Shown here: positions 54,527 to 62,492 of the stretch, in pieces
Position numbering within the stretch: position 1 is the first letter of the stretch
How the letters are laid out: each line of letters starts with the position of its first letter
NCBI GenBank assembly: GCA_013824615.1
Contig: PNOC01000017.1
Location: forward strand, 1 to 62,492
Origin: Thermodesulfovibrio sp.
GTDB taxonomy: Bacteria > Nitrospirota > Thermodesulfovibrionia > Thermodesulfovibrionales > UBA6898
Reading direction: 5' to 3'
Length of the DNA stretch: 62,492 bases
The notes under the pieces: generated by a model
The model's database searches: none
Seen by the model: only the letters and a program-made list of their open reading frames with translations
What the model was told of the DNA's origin: nothing
Program-made: the position numbers and the translations under genes

Positions 54527-56437
54527 CTAATTGCGCTTCTTTACCGGGAATCGGCATACATCGCTTATCACTGGGCAATTGGGTAATGACTTCCGAAATG
54601 TTTTTCCGTAAAGTTTAGTCCTAATGCGTGCGTCTAATATCGCCACTACGCCGGAATCATTTTCTCTTCTAATGAGTCTCCCGAAGCCCTGTCTGAATTT
54701 TATTAACGCAGGCGGAAGCAGGTATGACCAGAAAGGCTGCAGGCCCCGTTTTTTCAACTCTTCCTGATGAGCCATGGCAACCGGATCGGTCGGCACGCCA
54801 AAAGGCAACTTCATGATAATCACGCACTGTAACGCGGGGCCGGGAATATCGACCCCTTCCCAGAAGGTTGCCGCACCGAGAAGCACTCCTTTATCTGTTT
54901 TCTTGAATTTATTAATGAGACTGTTTGTTGCGCTATCTCCCTGTTTTAGAAAAACGAAATCAGGGCACTGTTTACACAATAATTCGTGAGCCTCATTCAT
55001 GGCAGCATAACTGGTGAAAAGGATCAATGTTCTTCCCTGGAAATGCGTGATAAGTTTTTCGATTTCGGCGATAGCTGCCGGAACGTAGCCTTTCTCTAAG
55101 GGCTCGGGCATGGTTGACGGAATATAAATAGCAGCTTGTTTCCTGTAATCAAAGGGCGATTCTACAATCTTTTCCTCGGCGTTTATGATTCCTATCCTCG
55201 ATCGATAAAATCGCATATTCTTGTTCACCGCAACGGTGGCAGAAACATGCACTGTAGTAATTTTGTTTGCGCTGAACAGTTTTTTCCGTAAGATATCTGA
55301 GACTGAAAGAGGCGTCGCAGTAAAGGTCCAGTTGTGTTTTGTCACGTGCTTCCAATGAACATATCCTTTTTCTTTTTTCAATATACAATCTATGATTTTA
55401 ACGAAATCGTCCAATTGAGCTGAATATTGCATAACGAGGTCGACTTTGCATTTTTGCAGAATGCTGCTGAGATGAATCAGTGAAGACTGCAATTGTTTCA
55501 GGCATTCCAAATCCTCATCCGTTAAATCCTGCCCTATATCTTTTAGTGTATGTATTGCTGTTTCGTGTAATTCATAGATTCTTTCTACTACTGATCTTAT
55601 AGCTTTTATGGCAGCATCTTTCAGCTCACGGGATACCCGTACTCTGCCTAAAAGACCGCCGTCCGATCGCTGATCGTACAATTCTTTAATTGCTGTGATG
55701 ACATCTTTGCCTGAAATATCGTTGCTAAAAACTATGGTGGCTGTGTCTTCCAAATTATGGCACTCGTCAAAAATGATTGCTTCGGTGTCGTCCAATTTCT
55801 TTGAGCTATTTTTCAATAAATGTAGTGTTTTGTGGTGGTTAGTCACGAGAATATGAGCATCTCGATATTTTTTGGCTGTCATCATATAGGTGCAGCTTTC
55901 CTTTAACTGGCATTTTGATGAGCAGGCGTGGCTGTCGCGGCAAATTCTCTTTTTTAGGCTATCTGGCACTGAAAACTCGCAGTCAAGAAACGTTGCTTCT
56001 GGGTTTTTCCTGCGCAAAACGGCGATTTTCTCCAAAGCATCGATATCATCGGAGTTTCCAAAAAAACCCAATTGATGTCCCTGTGACATCCGTGAGTCAC
56101 ATATATAATTGTCAGATCCCAGACTGAGCAAAAACTCAAACGGAAGAATCTTCTGCAAATTAGGCAGGTCTACATCGACAAGCTGCTTTTGCAGTGTTTT
56201 GCTAGAAGTGCTAATAATCACTTTTTTCTTCGTTTTTAGAGACAAAAGTATAGCTGGAATGAGATATGCGATGGTTTTACCCACGCCAGTGGGAGCCTCT
56301 GCGATGAGATGTTTCAACTCTCTCAAGCAGTATTCAATGTGGCATGCCAATTCGAGCTGTTGATTCCTTGGCAGCAGTTTCATGATTTTTTGCAGTTCCG
56401 CAAAAATTGCTTCGGTTTCACAAGCAGATGATTTCAT
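54527..56437 (-). CDS. DinG/XPD-type ATP-dependent DNA helicase with Fe-S cluster
   Basis: Encodes 636 aa from ATG 56437, which follows GGGAGG on the minus strand (an ATG 12 bases earlier is possible). Walker A is EAPTGVGKT. The four Fe-S cysteines lie between it and motif II (YICDS, then CRDSHACSSKCQLKESC). Motif II is DECH (FDECHNLED). Motifs V and VI are GAATFWEGVDIPG and RQGFGRLIRREND. This is the superfamily 2 family of DinG/XPD helicases, which unwind 5'-3'. It is convergent with the recombinase gene and shares its AT-rich composition, so it is probably cargo of the element or a defence or repair function. Confidence 0.85.
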   Translation of the reverse strand: MKSSACETEAIFAELQKIMKLLPRNQQLELACHIEYCLRELKHLIAEAPTGVGKTIAYLIPAILLSLKTKKKVIISTSSKTLQKQLVDVDLPNLQKILPFEFLLSLGSDNYICDSRMSQGHQLGFFGNSDDIDALEKIAVLRRKNPEATFLDCEFSVPDSLKKRICRDSHACSSKCQLKESCTYMMTAKKYRDAHILVTNHHKTLHLLKNSSKKLDDTEAIIFDECHNLEDTATIVFSNDISGKDVITAIKELYDQRSDGGLLGRVRVSRELKDAAIKAIRSVVERIYELHETAIHTLKDIGQDLTDEDLECLKQLQSSLIHLSSILQKCKVDLVMQYSAQLDDFVKIIDCILKKEKGYVHWKHVTKHNWTFTATPLSVSDILRKKLFSANKITTVHVSATVAVNKNMRFYRSRIGIINAEEKIVESPFDYRKQAAIYIPSTMPEPLEKGYVPAAIAEIEKLITHFQGRTLILFTSYAAMNEAHELLCKQCPDFVFLKQGDSATNSLINKFKKTDKGVLLGAATFWEGVDIPGPALQCVIIMKLPFGVPTDPVAMAHQEELKKRGLQPFWSYLLPPALIKFRQGFGRLIRRENDSGVVAILDARIRTKLYGKTFRKSLPNCPVISDVCRFPVKKRN

Positions 56438-56610
56438 ATGACCTCCCATGAATATTTTCCGTGGACATTGATGCTTGTTTCATTACTCAAATCCTCCCTT
56501 TGTTTTTAGACTTTTGTTAATATTACCGGGAGGTCGAAATGGTTAATATCACATGAAATCAGGGTGTTAGCTGTGGCTAAAATGCTACAAGTTGCAATTA
56601 AGTTGCAAAT

Positions 56611-57000
56611 ATGATAAAAAACACGATGACTTATTCGAATTGGAAGGGTTTCGAGGGGATTTATCGTGCCGAAGAGATAGAGGCACGTCTGCGAAGAAGG
56701 CTTGGCAAAACACCTGGGAAGAAAGATTTTTATGATGAGGGAGAATCCGCTGCATGGTGGGCGCTATATCGTTTTCGAAGGCGCCAGTTGGTAAAGTCGG
56801 AGAACTCGAAGTCAAAAAATAATTCGGCGTGTACCAAATGTCATCGCAATTTAGTTGATCTGCGTGAGATACTGGCCGCGACTGAACGCATTGAGCTTGT
56901 AGAGACAATTTTTCTTGATTGTGCCTTGAAATTATCTCCTTCCAATGCTTCATCGCTTTTGGAAAAAAAATTCACAAAGAAATATGGATACTGGGAATGA
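56611..57000 (+). CDS. Unknown protein, 129 aa
   Basis: A charged, helical protein. The first part (EEIEARLRRRLGKTPGKKDF, then ESAAWWALYRFRRRQL) is basic; the second has CTKCHRNLVDLREILAATERIELVE. The single CxxC plus His could bind metal. I do not recognise the family. No ribosome site precedes ATG 56611 or the in-frame ATG 56626. A reading frame starting in its stop (ATGA, 56997) continues as a possible decayed gene. It is divergent from the helicase gene and probably belongs to the element. Confidence 0.4.
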   Translation: MIKNTMTYSNWKGFEGIYRAEEIEARLRRRLGKTPGKKDFYDEGESAAWWALYRFRRRQLVKSENSKSKNNSACTKCHRNLVDLREILAATERIELVETIFLDCALKLSPSNASSLLEKKFTKKYGYWE

Positions 57001-57436
57001 ATCGGAACGAAGAGTATTCGATGGGCTTTTGCCAAGACTTCGTCCCGAAACACGAACAGATCAGTACTTCCTCCACACGAATTTCGATTTACTGAAATTA
57101 TTTCTTTCCGTTTCAACTCCACATAACAGAGGGGACTCAGCTGGCGAGAATTTCTCCCTACACTGTTCTGTTCAATGTTGCCCTTTTTCTTAACCGTGTA
57201 AGTTTCGTTTCGAAACAGGGAAGGCTTTTTGTTTATTGTCCCTCCAAGTGCGCAAAACCAATGCCCCGATATGGACGTGGCTACCACCATCTTATCCCCA
57301 GTTGTAGCTATTTTCCATTGATGTAGAAATATAATAATTTGAAATAAGGAGTATTACTCCGATGTCTGTCCATTGAAAACTCAAACTTAGTCGGCATTGG
57401 ATGTCGCAAGGTGTATTCTTTCAGCACACGATGCAG
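57001..57436. other. AT-rich spacer without a confident gene
   Basis: About 440 bp between the last element gene and the cobalamin-operon promoter. One frame from ATG 56997 is open to 57326 except for a TGA at 57093-57095. Its last part, YCPSKCAKP...YHHLIPSC, looks like a zinc-binding tail, so a decayed gene is possible. No tRNA, attachment repeat or terminator is seen. Confidence 0.35.
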
Positions 57437-57439
57437 CTA

Positions 57440-57469
57440 TTGACAAACGTATTCTCTTTCGTTTTAAAT
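57440..57469 (+). promoter_or_regulatory. Promoter of first cobalamin-riboswitch operon
   Basis: A perfect -35 TTGACA (57440-57445) is followed after 18 bp by TTAAAT (57464-57469). The riboswitch aptamer begins about 8 bp further, as expected for a leader RNA. Confidence 0.65.
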
Positions 57470-57476
57470 TAAATTA

Positions 57477-57747
57477 ACTTTCAGGTGCCGCAAGGCATAA
57501 GAGGGAATCCCGTGAGGAGCAATCCAAACCGGGAGCGGTCCCGCCGCTGTAACCGGGACGAAAGCCGAAATGCCACTGTCTGCGCAAACAGACGGGAAGG
57601 CCGGTGAGTAGGATGAACCGGGAGCCAGAAGACCTGCCTGAATGATTCGTATCCGATCGTTACAAGTACCTTCCCGCGGATGGGAGGTGAGGATGAAGCA
57701 AACAGGGTGCAATCCTCAAGGCATTTAATGTCTTGAGGTTTTTTTTT
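57477..57747 (+). promoter_or_regulatory. Cobalamin riboswitch with terminator expression platform
   Basis: The class signatures are all present: P1 strands TTCAGG (57480-57485) and CCTGAA (57637-57642), the core GAGGGAATCC, the highly conserved GGTCCCGCCGCTGTAACCGGGACG (57538-57561), then GCCACTG, GGGAAGGC and the B12-box end AGCCAGAAGACCTGCC. Between aptamer and gene a GC-rich stretch precedes the terminator at 57714-57747. Adenosylcobalamin binding should favour termination, so the operon is repressed when B12 is plentiful. Confidence 0.96.
57714..57747 (+). terminator. Riboswitch-controlled terminator
   Basis: CCTCAAG (57714-57720) pairs with CTTGAGG (57732-57738). The stem extends inward through GCAT/ATGT to a 3-nt loop, followed by nine T (57739-57747). 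It lies 29 bp before the methyltransferase start. Confidence 0.9.
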
Positions 57748-57776
57748 GCAAACAGGATAGGAACAAATAAACGATC

Positions 57777-59345
57777 ATGACGAGACAGACCACATTCTCT
57801 TTACCTGATCCGCAGGATAGCTCTCCCCAGTATCTTGAAGATCTCGCAACCGGCTACTGGTATTCCGATATGCTCTTTGCCGCTGTTGAGCTAGATATTT
57901 TTACGTTCCTTGGAGAAGACGGCAAGTTGCCCGATGAGCTGGCTGAAAGCCTTGATATGGGAGGGGAAGGGCTTTCCCGTTTTCTCCATGCCCTCACGAC
58001 CATTGGCCTTATAGTGAAACACGGAGACAGATACTGCAATACTTCCGTTGCGAATCAATACCTTGTTTCCGGTAAACAGGAATATTGGGGCGACTCGATC
58101 TTATGGAGAAAAGAGCTTTCGCAGAACTGGAAAACGCTTATCCCCAGTCTTAAGTCCGGAGGCAGGATCGGATACGGCCCCGTAAGTGGCAAGGAAGTTG
58201 AAGACCCCGCAGTGCGGATGAATCGCATCACACGGTATACCGATGCCATGGCCTGTTGTGCCAGGGTGAAGGCCCGTGAGATGATGCCTTTTTTTGAGGG
58301 GCTTGACATCAGCGGCGATCTGCTCGATATCGGGTCGGGATCAGGGGCACTTGCCACGGTTTTCCTCGATCGTTTTCCATTGCTTAAAGCCTGCCTCGTT
58401 GATCTCCCGGAGGTACTCGGGATCTCTGAAAAAAGGATGCAGGAGGAAGGTCTTGCAGCAAGGACGTCCTTTGTGCCTGCAAATGTCCTTGAGGCATGGC
58501 CCCTTGGAGAGGCCCGGTATGACGTCATCATGCTTTCGAATATCGTCCATGCCTTCTCCGAGGCAGAACTTCCTCATCTGATTGCCCAGGCTGCGGCACA
58601 CCTGAAACAGGAAGGGCTTCTGATTATCCACGATTTTTTCCTCGATCATTTTTCGTCCAAGGCTGCACTCTTTGATCTCAATATGTTCATCAACACATAT
58701 AACGGAAGGGTTTTTCGTTCTTCTGTGGTGGAGAAGAAATTATCAGAAGAAAGCCTGCTTCATACGGGCTTGCTTCCGCTGAAGACTGATACTGCAGTTA
58801 TTATCAGTGCGCGCAATCCTGATATACTCTCACGCCTCAGTCTGGACTCAACGCAGCTTCTCATATCGAGGATACGTCACATGGGGTTTTCAGACTGCAG
58901 GCTGATTTCTGCGGAGCAGATCACTGTTTCAGAGTGGCCGGAACTCAAATGCAGATTCGGCTGTAGTTACTACGGAAGTCCCCATTGCCCTCCGCATGCC
59001 CCTCAACCAGAGCATACACGGAAGGTTATATCTGGCTACCGTACCGCTCTTATCATTCAGGGGGAACCCCCGACACGGGACTTCCAGCGCGGGGTGCTGC
59101 AGGCAGAGCGGGAGGCGTTTCTCCTTGGGTTTCACCGGGCTCTTGCTTACTGGGCCGGCCCCTGCACCCTCTGCAAGACTTGTGAAACCGATAAAAACTG
59201 CTGCAACAGAAAAGACGCACGCCCCTCGATGGAAGGCGCAGGCATCGATGTCTATGAGACCGTCAGAGCAGCCGGCTTATCGCTAAGAACACTCGCTGAC
59301 AAGACCGACTTTGTAAAATATTTCGGTCTTCTTCTTATCGAATGA
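57777..59345 (+). CDS. bzaC: SAM-dependent methyltransferase fused to DUF2284; candidate BzaC
   Basis: Encodes 522 aa. The N-terminal part (about 15-95) is the winged-helix dimerisation domain of class I O-methyltransferases of the BchU/hydroxyindole type. The methyltransferase domain has LLDIGSGSGALATVFL (SAM loop) and AHLKQEGLLIIHDFF. The last 150 residues are a DUF2284 metal-binding domain rich in cysteine (CRFGCSYYGSPHCPPHAP, CTLCKTC, NCCNRK). Control by a cobalamin riboswitch and two B12-type radical SAM genes behind it fit the anaerobic benzimidazole pathway, in which BzaC methylates 5-hydroxybenzimidazole. The assignment is by context; another cobalamin-repressed methylation is possible. 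Confidence 0.6.
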   Translation: MTRQTTFSLPDPQDSSPQYLEDLATGYWYSDMLFAAVELDIFTFLGEDGKLPDELAESLDMGGEGLSRFLHALTTIGLIVKHGDRYCNTSVANQYLVSGKQEYWGDSILWRKELSQNWKTLIPSLKSGGRIGYGPVSGKEVEDPAVRMNRITRYTDAMACCARVKAREMMPFFEGLDISGDLLDIGSGSGALATVFLDRFPLLKACLVDLPEVLGISEKRMQEEGLAARTSFVPANVLEAWPLGEARYDVIMLSNIVHAFSEAELPHLIAQAAAHLKQEGLLIIHDFFLDHFSSKAALFDLNMFINTYNGRVFRSSVVEKKLSEESLLHTGLLPLKTDTAVIISARNPDILSRLSLDSTQLLISRIRHMGFSDCRLISAEQITVSEWPELKCRFGCSYYGSPHCPPHAPQPEHTRKVISGYRTALIIQGEPPTRDFQRGVLQAEREAFLLGFHRALAYWAGPCTLCKTCETDKNCCNRKDARPSMEGAGIDVYETVRAAGLSLRTLADKTDFVKYFGLLLIE

Positions 59346-59372
59346 GCCAATGAAGGAGCCGATGAAAATACG

Positions 59373-60695
59373 ATGCGTATACTTCTGATACAATCGCTGT
59401 CCGTAGAAGGTATGAGTGCGGAGAAGGTATATCCGATCGGCCTCGTCTCACTTGCCGGTCTGATTACAAGGCCGGAAAATGAGGTTGCACTCATAGACCT
59501 GAACATACACCCTGATCCCTTTCGGGCCCTAAGGGAGAAGCTGGTCGAGTTCAATCCTGACGTCGCGGGGATTTCTCTCAGAAATATCGATCCCCTCGGC
59601 AATAAGGCCTCGTCGCTCATCCCTCCTTTTGTCGCTGTCGTCCGCATGGTAGCGACCATCTGTCCGAGGACGCGTATCATTGCAGGTGGAACCGGTTTTT
59701 CGCTCTTTCCCGAGCGCCTGATGCTTGAACTCCCGGAGATCAGCTATGGCATTATCGGCGAGGCCGAAGAATCCTTTCCGGCCCTGATCGCTTCACTTGA
59801 TAATCCGCCGTCTCTGAAAGGTCTCTGCAGACGAAAGGGAGACGGGATTATCATAACGCCGCCGTCCCGCGAATACGACATGGCACATTACGAAGCACCC
59901 GATCGCACGCTGCTTGATCCGGCGCAATACCTTGACATCAACACCTATGTCCCGGCAATCGGTATTGAAACAAAGCGGGGCTGTCCGTATAAGTGCGCCT
60001 ACTGTGTCTATCCCAAGCTCCAGGGAACGAAGCTGCGGTGCAGACTGCCACATTCGGTTGTGGACGAAATGGAATCCCTCCATAAGGAATACGGCATCAA
60101 AAGCTTTCATTTCACCGATCCGGTGGTGAACATCCCCGGAGGGCACCTCGAAGATATCTGCAGAGAGATTCTCAGAAGAAAGCTGTTGATCCGCTGGGAT
60201 GGGTTCATGCGCGAAAACCTGCTGACTGGAAAAAATGTCTCACTGTATGTAAAGGCCGGTTGCGAATGTTTTTCTTTTTCACCCGACGGTTACTGCGGGG
60301 AGGCGCTCGAGATGCTCGGCAAAGGGATGGGAGAAGAGGATATTCTGAAAGCGGCCAGGTTAGTTTCAAAAACCGACGTTATTACGGTCTATCACTTTAT
60401 GGTGAACGTTCCCGGAGAGACGAAGGAGACCGCAGAAAAGGGCATTAAACTCTTCGACCGCCTGTATGATCTTCATGCTGCCAAACGGAACCTCGGTACG
60501 ATTGTGCTGAATAATATCAGGATACATCCCGGCACGCGGATTGAAGAAATTGCCCGAAGAGACGGCGTTATCGGCCCCAATACCGACCTTCTCTATCCAA
60601 CGTATTATAATCCGGCTCCCTTCGAATCGCTCCGGTATAAGCTCGAAACAATGCACTACCTCAGAAATATCTTTTCCTGGGAGGGACTGTCATGA
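59373..60695 (+). CDS. bzaD: B12-binding-type radical SAM protein; candidate BzaD
   Basis: Encodes 440 aa. The N-terminal part (about 1-140) is a B12-binding-like Rossmann domain (MRILLIQS, VALIDLNIHPD, IIAGGTGFSLFPE, IGEAEESFP) without the DxHxxG motif; this is usual for BchE-like radical SAM enzymes. The radical SAM core has C204, C208 and C211 in CPYKCAYC for the 4Fe-4S cluster. ATG 59373 follows AAGGAG. In bza operons BzaD and BzaE C-methylate the methoxybenzimidazole intermediates; which of the two genes here is which cannot be told from sequence alone. Confidence 0.6.
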   Translation: MRILLIQSLSVEGMSAEKVYPIGLVSLAGLITRPENEVALIDLNIHPDPFRALREKLVEFNPDVAGISLRNIDPLGNKASSLIPPFVAVVRMVATICPRTRIIAGGTGFSLFPERLMLELPEISYGIIGEAEESFPALIASLDNPPSLKGLCRRKGDGIIITPPSREYDMAHYEAPDRTLLDPAQYLDINTYVPAIGIETKRGCPYKCAYCVYPKLQGTKLRCRLPHSVVDEMESLHKEYGIKSFHFTDPVVNIPGGHLEDICREILRRKLLIRWDGFMRENLLTGKNVSLYVKAGCECFSFSPDGYCGEALEMLGKGMGEEDILKAARLVSKTDVITVYHFMVNVPGETKETAEKGIKLFDRLYDLHAAKRNLGTIVLNNIRIHPGTRIEEIARRDGVIGPNTDLLYPTYYNPAPFESLRYKLETMHYLRNIFSWEGLS

Positions 60696-62206
60696 AGATT
60701 GTTCTTCTGGAACATCCGCGCTCCATCACCGTGGAGCGGTGCAACGACATTGCAAATACGCCTCTTTCCTCATGTCTGCTTACCGGGTATGCCGGAGCTG
60801 TGCTGGCTAAAGAGGGGCACGAGGTCCGGATTATCGAAGGATACCTTGACCGACTTTCCTGGGATTCGATACATGAGACGATCCAGACTGCAAAACCCGA
60901 TATCCTCGGCGTGCATATGGTCTATCACTGGAAAGGTGACGAAGAGCTCTACCGGTTTCTTGGTGAACTCAGAGAAGAAGGCCTCGCACCTCTTATCATT
61001 GCGTATGGTTTTTACCCCACCATCTCACATGCGCAGATACTGGACGACTGCAGCTCTATTGACGCCGTAGTCGTTGGTGAACCGGAAGTGCCCTTCGCCA
61101 GCCTCGCTCGCTATCAGCAGGGGCAGGGCATTCTCCGACAGATACCGGGAATAGCAGCCCGCTCCGGTTCAGGGGATGTTGTCCTCATCCCCCAGAAGCC
61201 AGTTGCTGATCTTGACTCTATTCCTTTTCCGCTTAGGACAGAGGCACTCTACCGGATTGGCGAGGTGAATATCCTTGGCAGCAGAGGATGCTACGGCCGA
61301 TGCACCTTCTGTTATATCAACACCTTCTATGGCAAGGGAATGCCTTGGAGGTTCCGGAGCCCTGAAAATATTATTGCAGAGATTGACGCAATCATCCAGG
61401 AGCGCGGGGCACGGGATTTTTATTTTACCGACCCGAATTTTTTCGGTCCCGGACAGAGGGGACAGGAACGCGCGATGAAGATCGCAGAGCTTCTGAAGCC
61501 GCGCAACATACTCTTCGGCATTGAGGGCAGGGTCAATGACATCAGGGATGAGACGATTGAAGCTCTCGTCGAAGCTGGCCTCCGCCATATTCTCATCGGA
61601 CTCGAGAGCGGCAGGAACGAGGCGTTGCAGCGCATGAACAAAATGACAACGGTTGCAGAAAATGAGGAGGCCCTCAGGATTCTCAGAAAGCACGGCATCG
61701 AACCGAATGTCGGTTTTATTATGTTTGAGCCCGACTCAACGATCGAGGACCTCCGTACTAATTTTGAGTTTCTAAAACGGAATAATCTGCTCAAGAACCT
61801 TCCGGTAACCGCCAATGTTCTGTACCATCATCAGATCATCCTCGGTGGTACCGATGCCTATCATGAGCTCAGGAATACAGGCCGGCTGGAACTCTCTGCC
61901 TCTTCAGCCTATGAAGGCACTGCCTATTTTCAGAATGCTGCGGTTGCGGAGCTGGCAGCCATTATGCGGGAGATTACCAACTTCTTATTCAGCGTTATGG
62001 ACGGTATCTGGAGCGGGAAAACAATCTCGCCCCCCGGCTCACACGAGAAGTACCAGACAGTCAATCAGATACTTGTCGATGTTTTCGAACAGAGTCTCTC
62101 TACACTTGAGCAAGAAGGCCGGCTCAGCAATGAAGCACCAGCCTTGGTCCTGAGTCAGAGCAGGGAAAAGATCTCACTGCTAATTGGCGATAATCATGAG
62201 CACTGA
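60692..62206 (+). CDS. bzaE: B12-binding-type radical SAM protein; candidate BzaE
   Basis: Encodes 504 aa; ATG overlaps the previous stop (ATGA). The N-terminal B12-binding-like domain (about 1-140, HEVRIIEGYLDRLSWDSI, VVVGEPEVPFASL) precedes the radical SAM core with C200, C204 and C207 in CYGRCTFC, YFTDPNFFGPG and IGLESGRNEALQRM. The C-terminal helical region (about 400-504) is typical of BchE/methyltransferase-type members. As the third gene under a cobalamin riboswitch it most likely makes part of the B12 lower ligand. The operon ends here; a second riboswitch begins 70 bp later. Confidence 0.6.
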   Translation: MKIVLLEHPRSITVERCNDIANTPLSSCLLTGYAGAVLAKEGHEVRIIEGYLDRLSWDSIHETIQTAKPDILGVHMVYHWKGDEELYRFLGELREEGLAPLIIAYGFYPTISHAQILDDCSSIDAVVVGEPEVPFASLARYQQGQGILRQIPGIAARSGSGDVVLIPQKPVADLDSIPFPLRTEALYRIGEVNILGSRGCYGRCTFCYINTFYGKGMPWRFRSPENIIAEIDAIIQERGARDFYFTDPNFFGPGQRGQERAMKIAELLKPRNILFGIEGRVNDIRDETIEALVEAGLRHILIGLESGRNEALQRMNKMTTVAENEEALRILRKHGIEPNVGFIMFEPDSTIEDLRTNFEFLKRNNLLKNLPVTANVLYHHQIILGGTDAYHELRNTGRLELSASSAYEGTAYFQNAAVAELAAIMREITNFLFSVMDGIWSGKTISPPGSHEKYQTVNQILVDVFEQSLSTLEQEGRLSNEAPALVLSQSREKISLLIGDNHEH

Positions 62207-62238
62207 TCATGGTTTGACCTCATAATTAAAAATTCATG

Positions 62239-62268
62239 TTGACAAACTTTCAGAGCGTGTGTTTTTAT
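62239..62268 (+). promoter_or_regulatory. Promoter of second cobalamin-riboswitch operon
   Basis: TTGACA (62239-62244) is followed by an AT-rich TTTTAT (62263-62268) at 18 bp. The aptamer begins a few bases further, the same arrangement as at 57440. Confidence 0.55.
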
Positions 62269-62274
62269 TAGATT

Positions 62275-62492
62275 AACTTTCAGGTGCCGCAAGGCATAAG
62301 AGGGAATCCCGTGAGGAGTAATCCAAACCGGGAGCGGTCCCGCCGCTGTAACCGGGACGAAAGCCGAAACGCCACTATCTGCGCAAGCGGACGGGAAGGC
62401 CGGTGAGTAGGATGAACCGGGAGCCAGAAGACCTGCCTGAATGATTCGTATCCGAGTACGATATGGCTATACGCATTCGCCAATCGTCATAA
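62275..62492 (+). promoter_or_regulatory. Second cobalamin riboswitch (expression platform cut by window end)
   Basis: The aptamer (62275-62442) is complete and differs from the first copy at only about five positions, most of them in one hairpin (CTATCTGCGCAAGCGGACG here). Identity extends past the aptamer through GATTCGTATCCGA, then stops. The regulated gene lies beyond the window; a ThiC-like bza synthase, cobT or a cobalamin-transport gene would be expected. Confidence 0.95.

Larger units (their letters stand above)
48430..57000. mobile_element. Putative integrative element with recombinase trio
   Basis: The left edge is the half tRNA-Met. The content is a zinc-finger protein, two large recombinase-family proteins, a DinG-type helicase on the opposite strand and an unknown 129-aa protein. 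The stretch is visibly AT-richer than the flanking host operons. No second copy of the tRNA segment is found up to 57436, so the right edge is set loosely at the last plausible gene and could lie anywhere before the cobalamin promoter. Confidence 0.5.

Noticed and set aside
57093-57095. In-frame TGA in the 56997-57326 reading frame as a second selenocysteine codon
   Set aside because: The following 40 bases are AT-rich and cannot form a GC-stemmed hairpin with a GG loop. The frame before the TGA shows no recognisable domain, so a decayed or chance frame is more likely.

Overview
This 62.5 kb window looks like chromosomal DNA of a Gram-negative, probably anaerobic bacterium of Nitrospirota or Desulfobacterota/Geobacter type. 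That is an inference from three things: the gene order pheA-hisC-aroF-tyrA-aroA-cmk-ispH-rpsA-sppA-ihf, the large LamG/NHL surface proteins, and cobalamin-riboswitch-controlled B12-dependent radical SAM genes. The sequence alone does not fix the taxon.

Layout. (1) 1-1879: 3' end of metK, then a textbook SAH riboswitch and ahcY (methyl cycle). ahcY looks proteobacterial. (2) 2126-3435: a DUF4337 membrane protein and a tandem PilZ protein. (3) 3477-10065: one operon encoding an SPFH-GYF protein, a zinc-ribbon/DUF4178 protein, a 45-aa secreted peptide, DUF350, a membrane-anchored spermidine-synthase-like enzyme and a Tat-exported FAD amine oxidase. It resembles envelope-stress/polyamine operons. 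(4) 10132-12839: a chemoreceptor with a 10-codon leader ORF, and a convergent small membrane protein. (5) 13176-22025 and 26952-32496: five exported mosaic proteins built from YVTN or NHL propellers, beta-helices, 11 LamG domains and a shared C-terminal GGYD module. (6) 22209-26673, lying between the two halves of that cluster: a sulfur/redox set. It has a YeiH-type transporter, a periplasmic rhodanese whose active-site codon is an in-frame UGA followed by a SECIS-like hairpin (a probable selenoprotein), a MauE/DoxX protein, TerC, and a cytidylate-kinase-like protein.

(7) 32656-42251: aromatic amino acid/isoprenoid/translation operon with mostly overlapping genes. (8) 42282-47291: a palindromic repeat, a DUF4412 protein, an MnmD-like methyltransferase and a complete tripartite tricarboxylate transporter. 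(9) 47330-57436: an accessory, AT-richer region with gene fragments, a DUF433/DUF5615 toxin-antitoxin pair, and the 3' half of a tRNA-Met gene that reads as an integration scar. It also holds a three-gene set (zinc-finger protein, degenerate tyrosine recombinase, intact tyrosine recombinase) and a DinG-type helicase. (10) 57440-62492: two nearly identical cobalamin riboswitches flank a methyltransferase-DUF2284 fusion and two B12-binding radical SAM enzymes. The best reading is bzaC-bzaD-bzaE, the anaerobic route to the benzimidazole lower ligand of B12.

The most notable observations are the selenocysteine rhodanese (23837-24334), the recombinase trio next to a half tRNA, the riboswitch-controlled bza-like operon, and the shuffled LamG family with its common C-terminal module.
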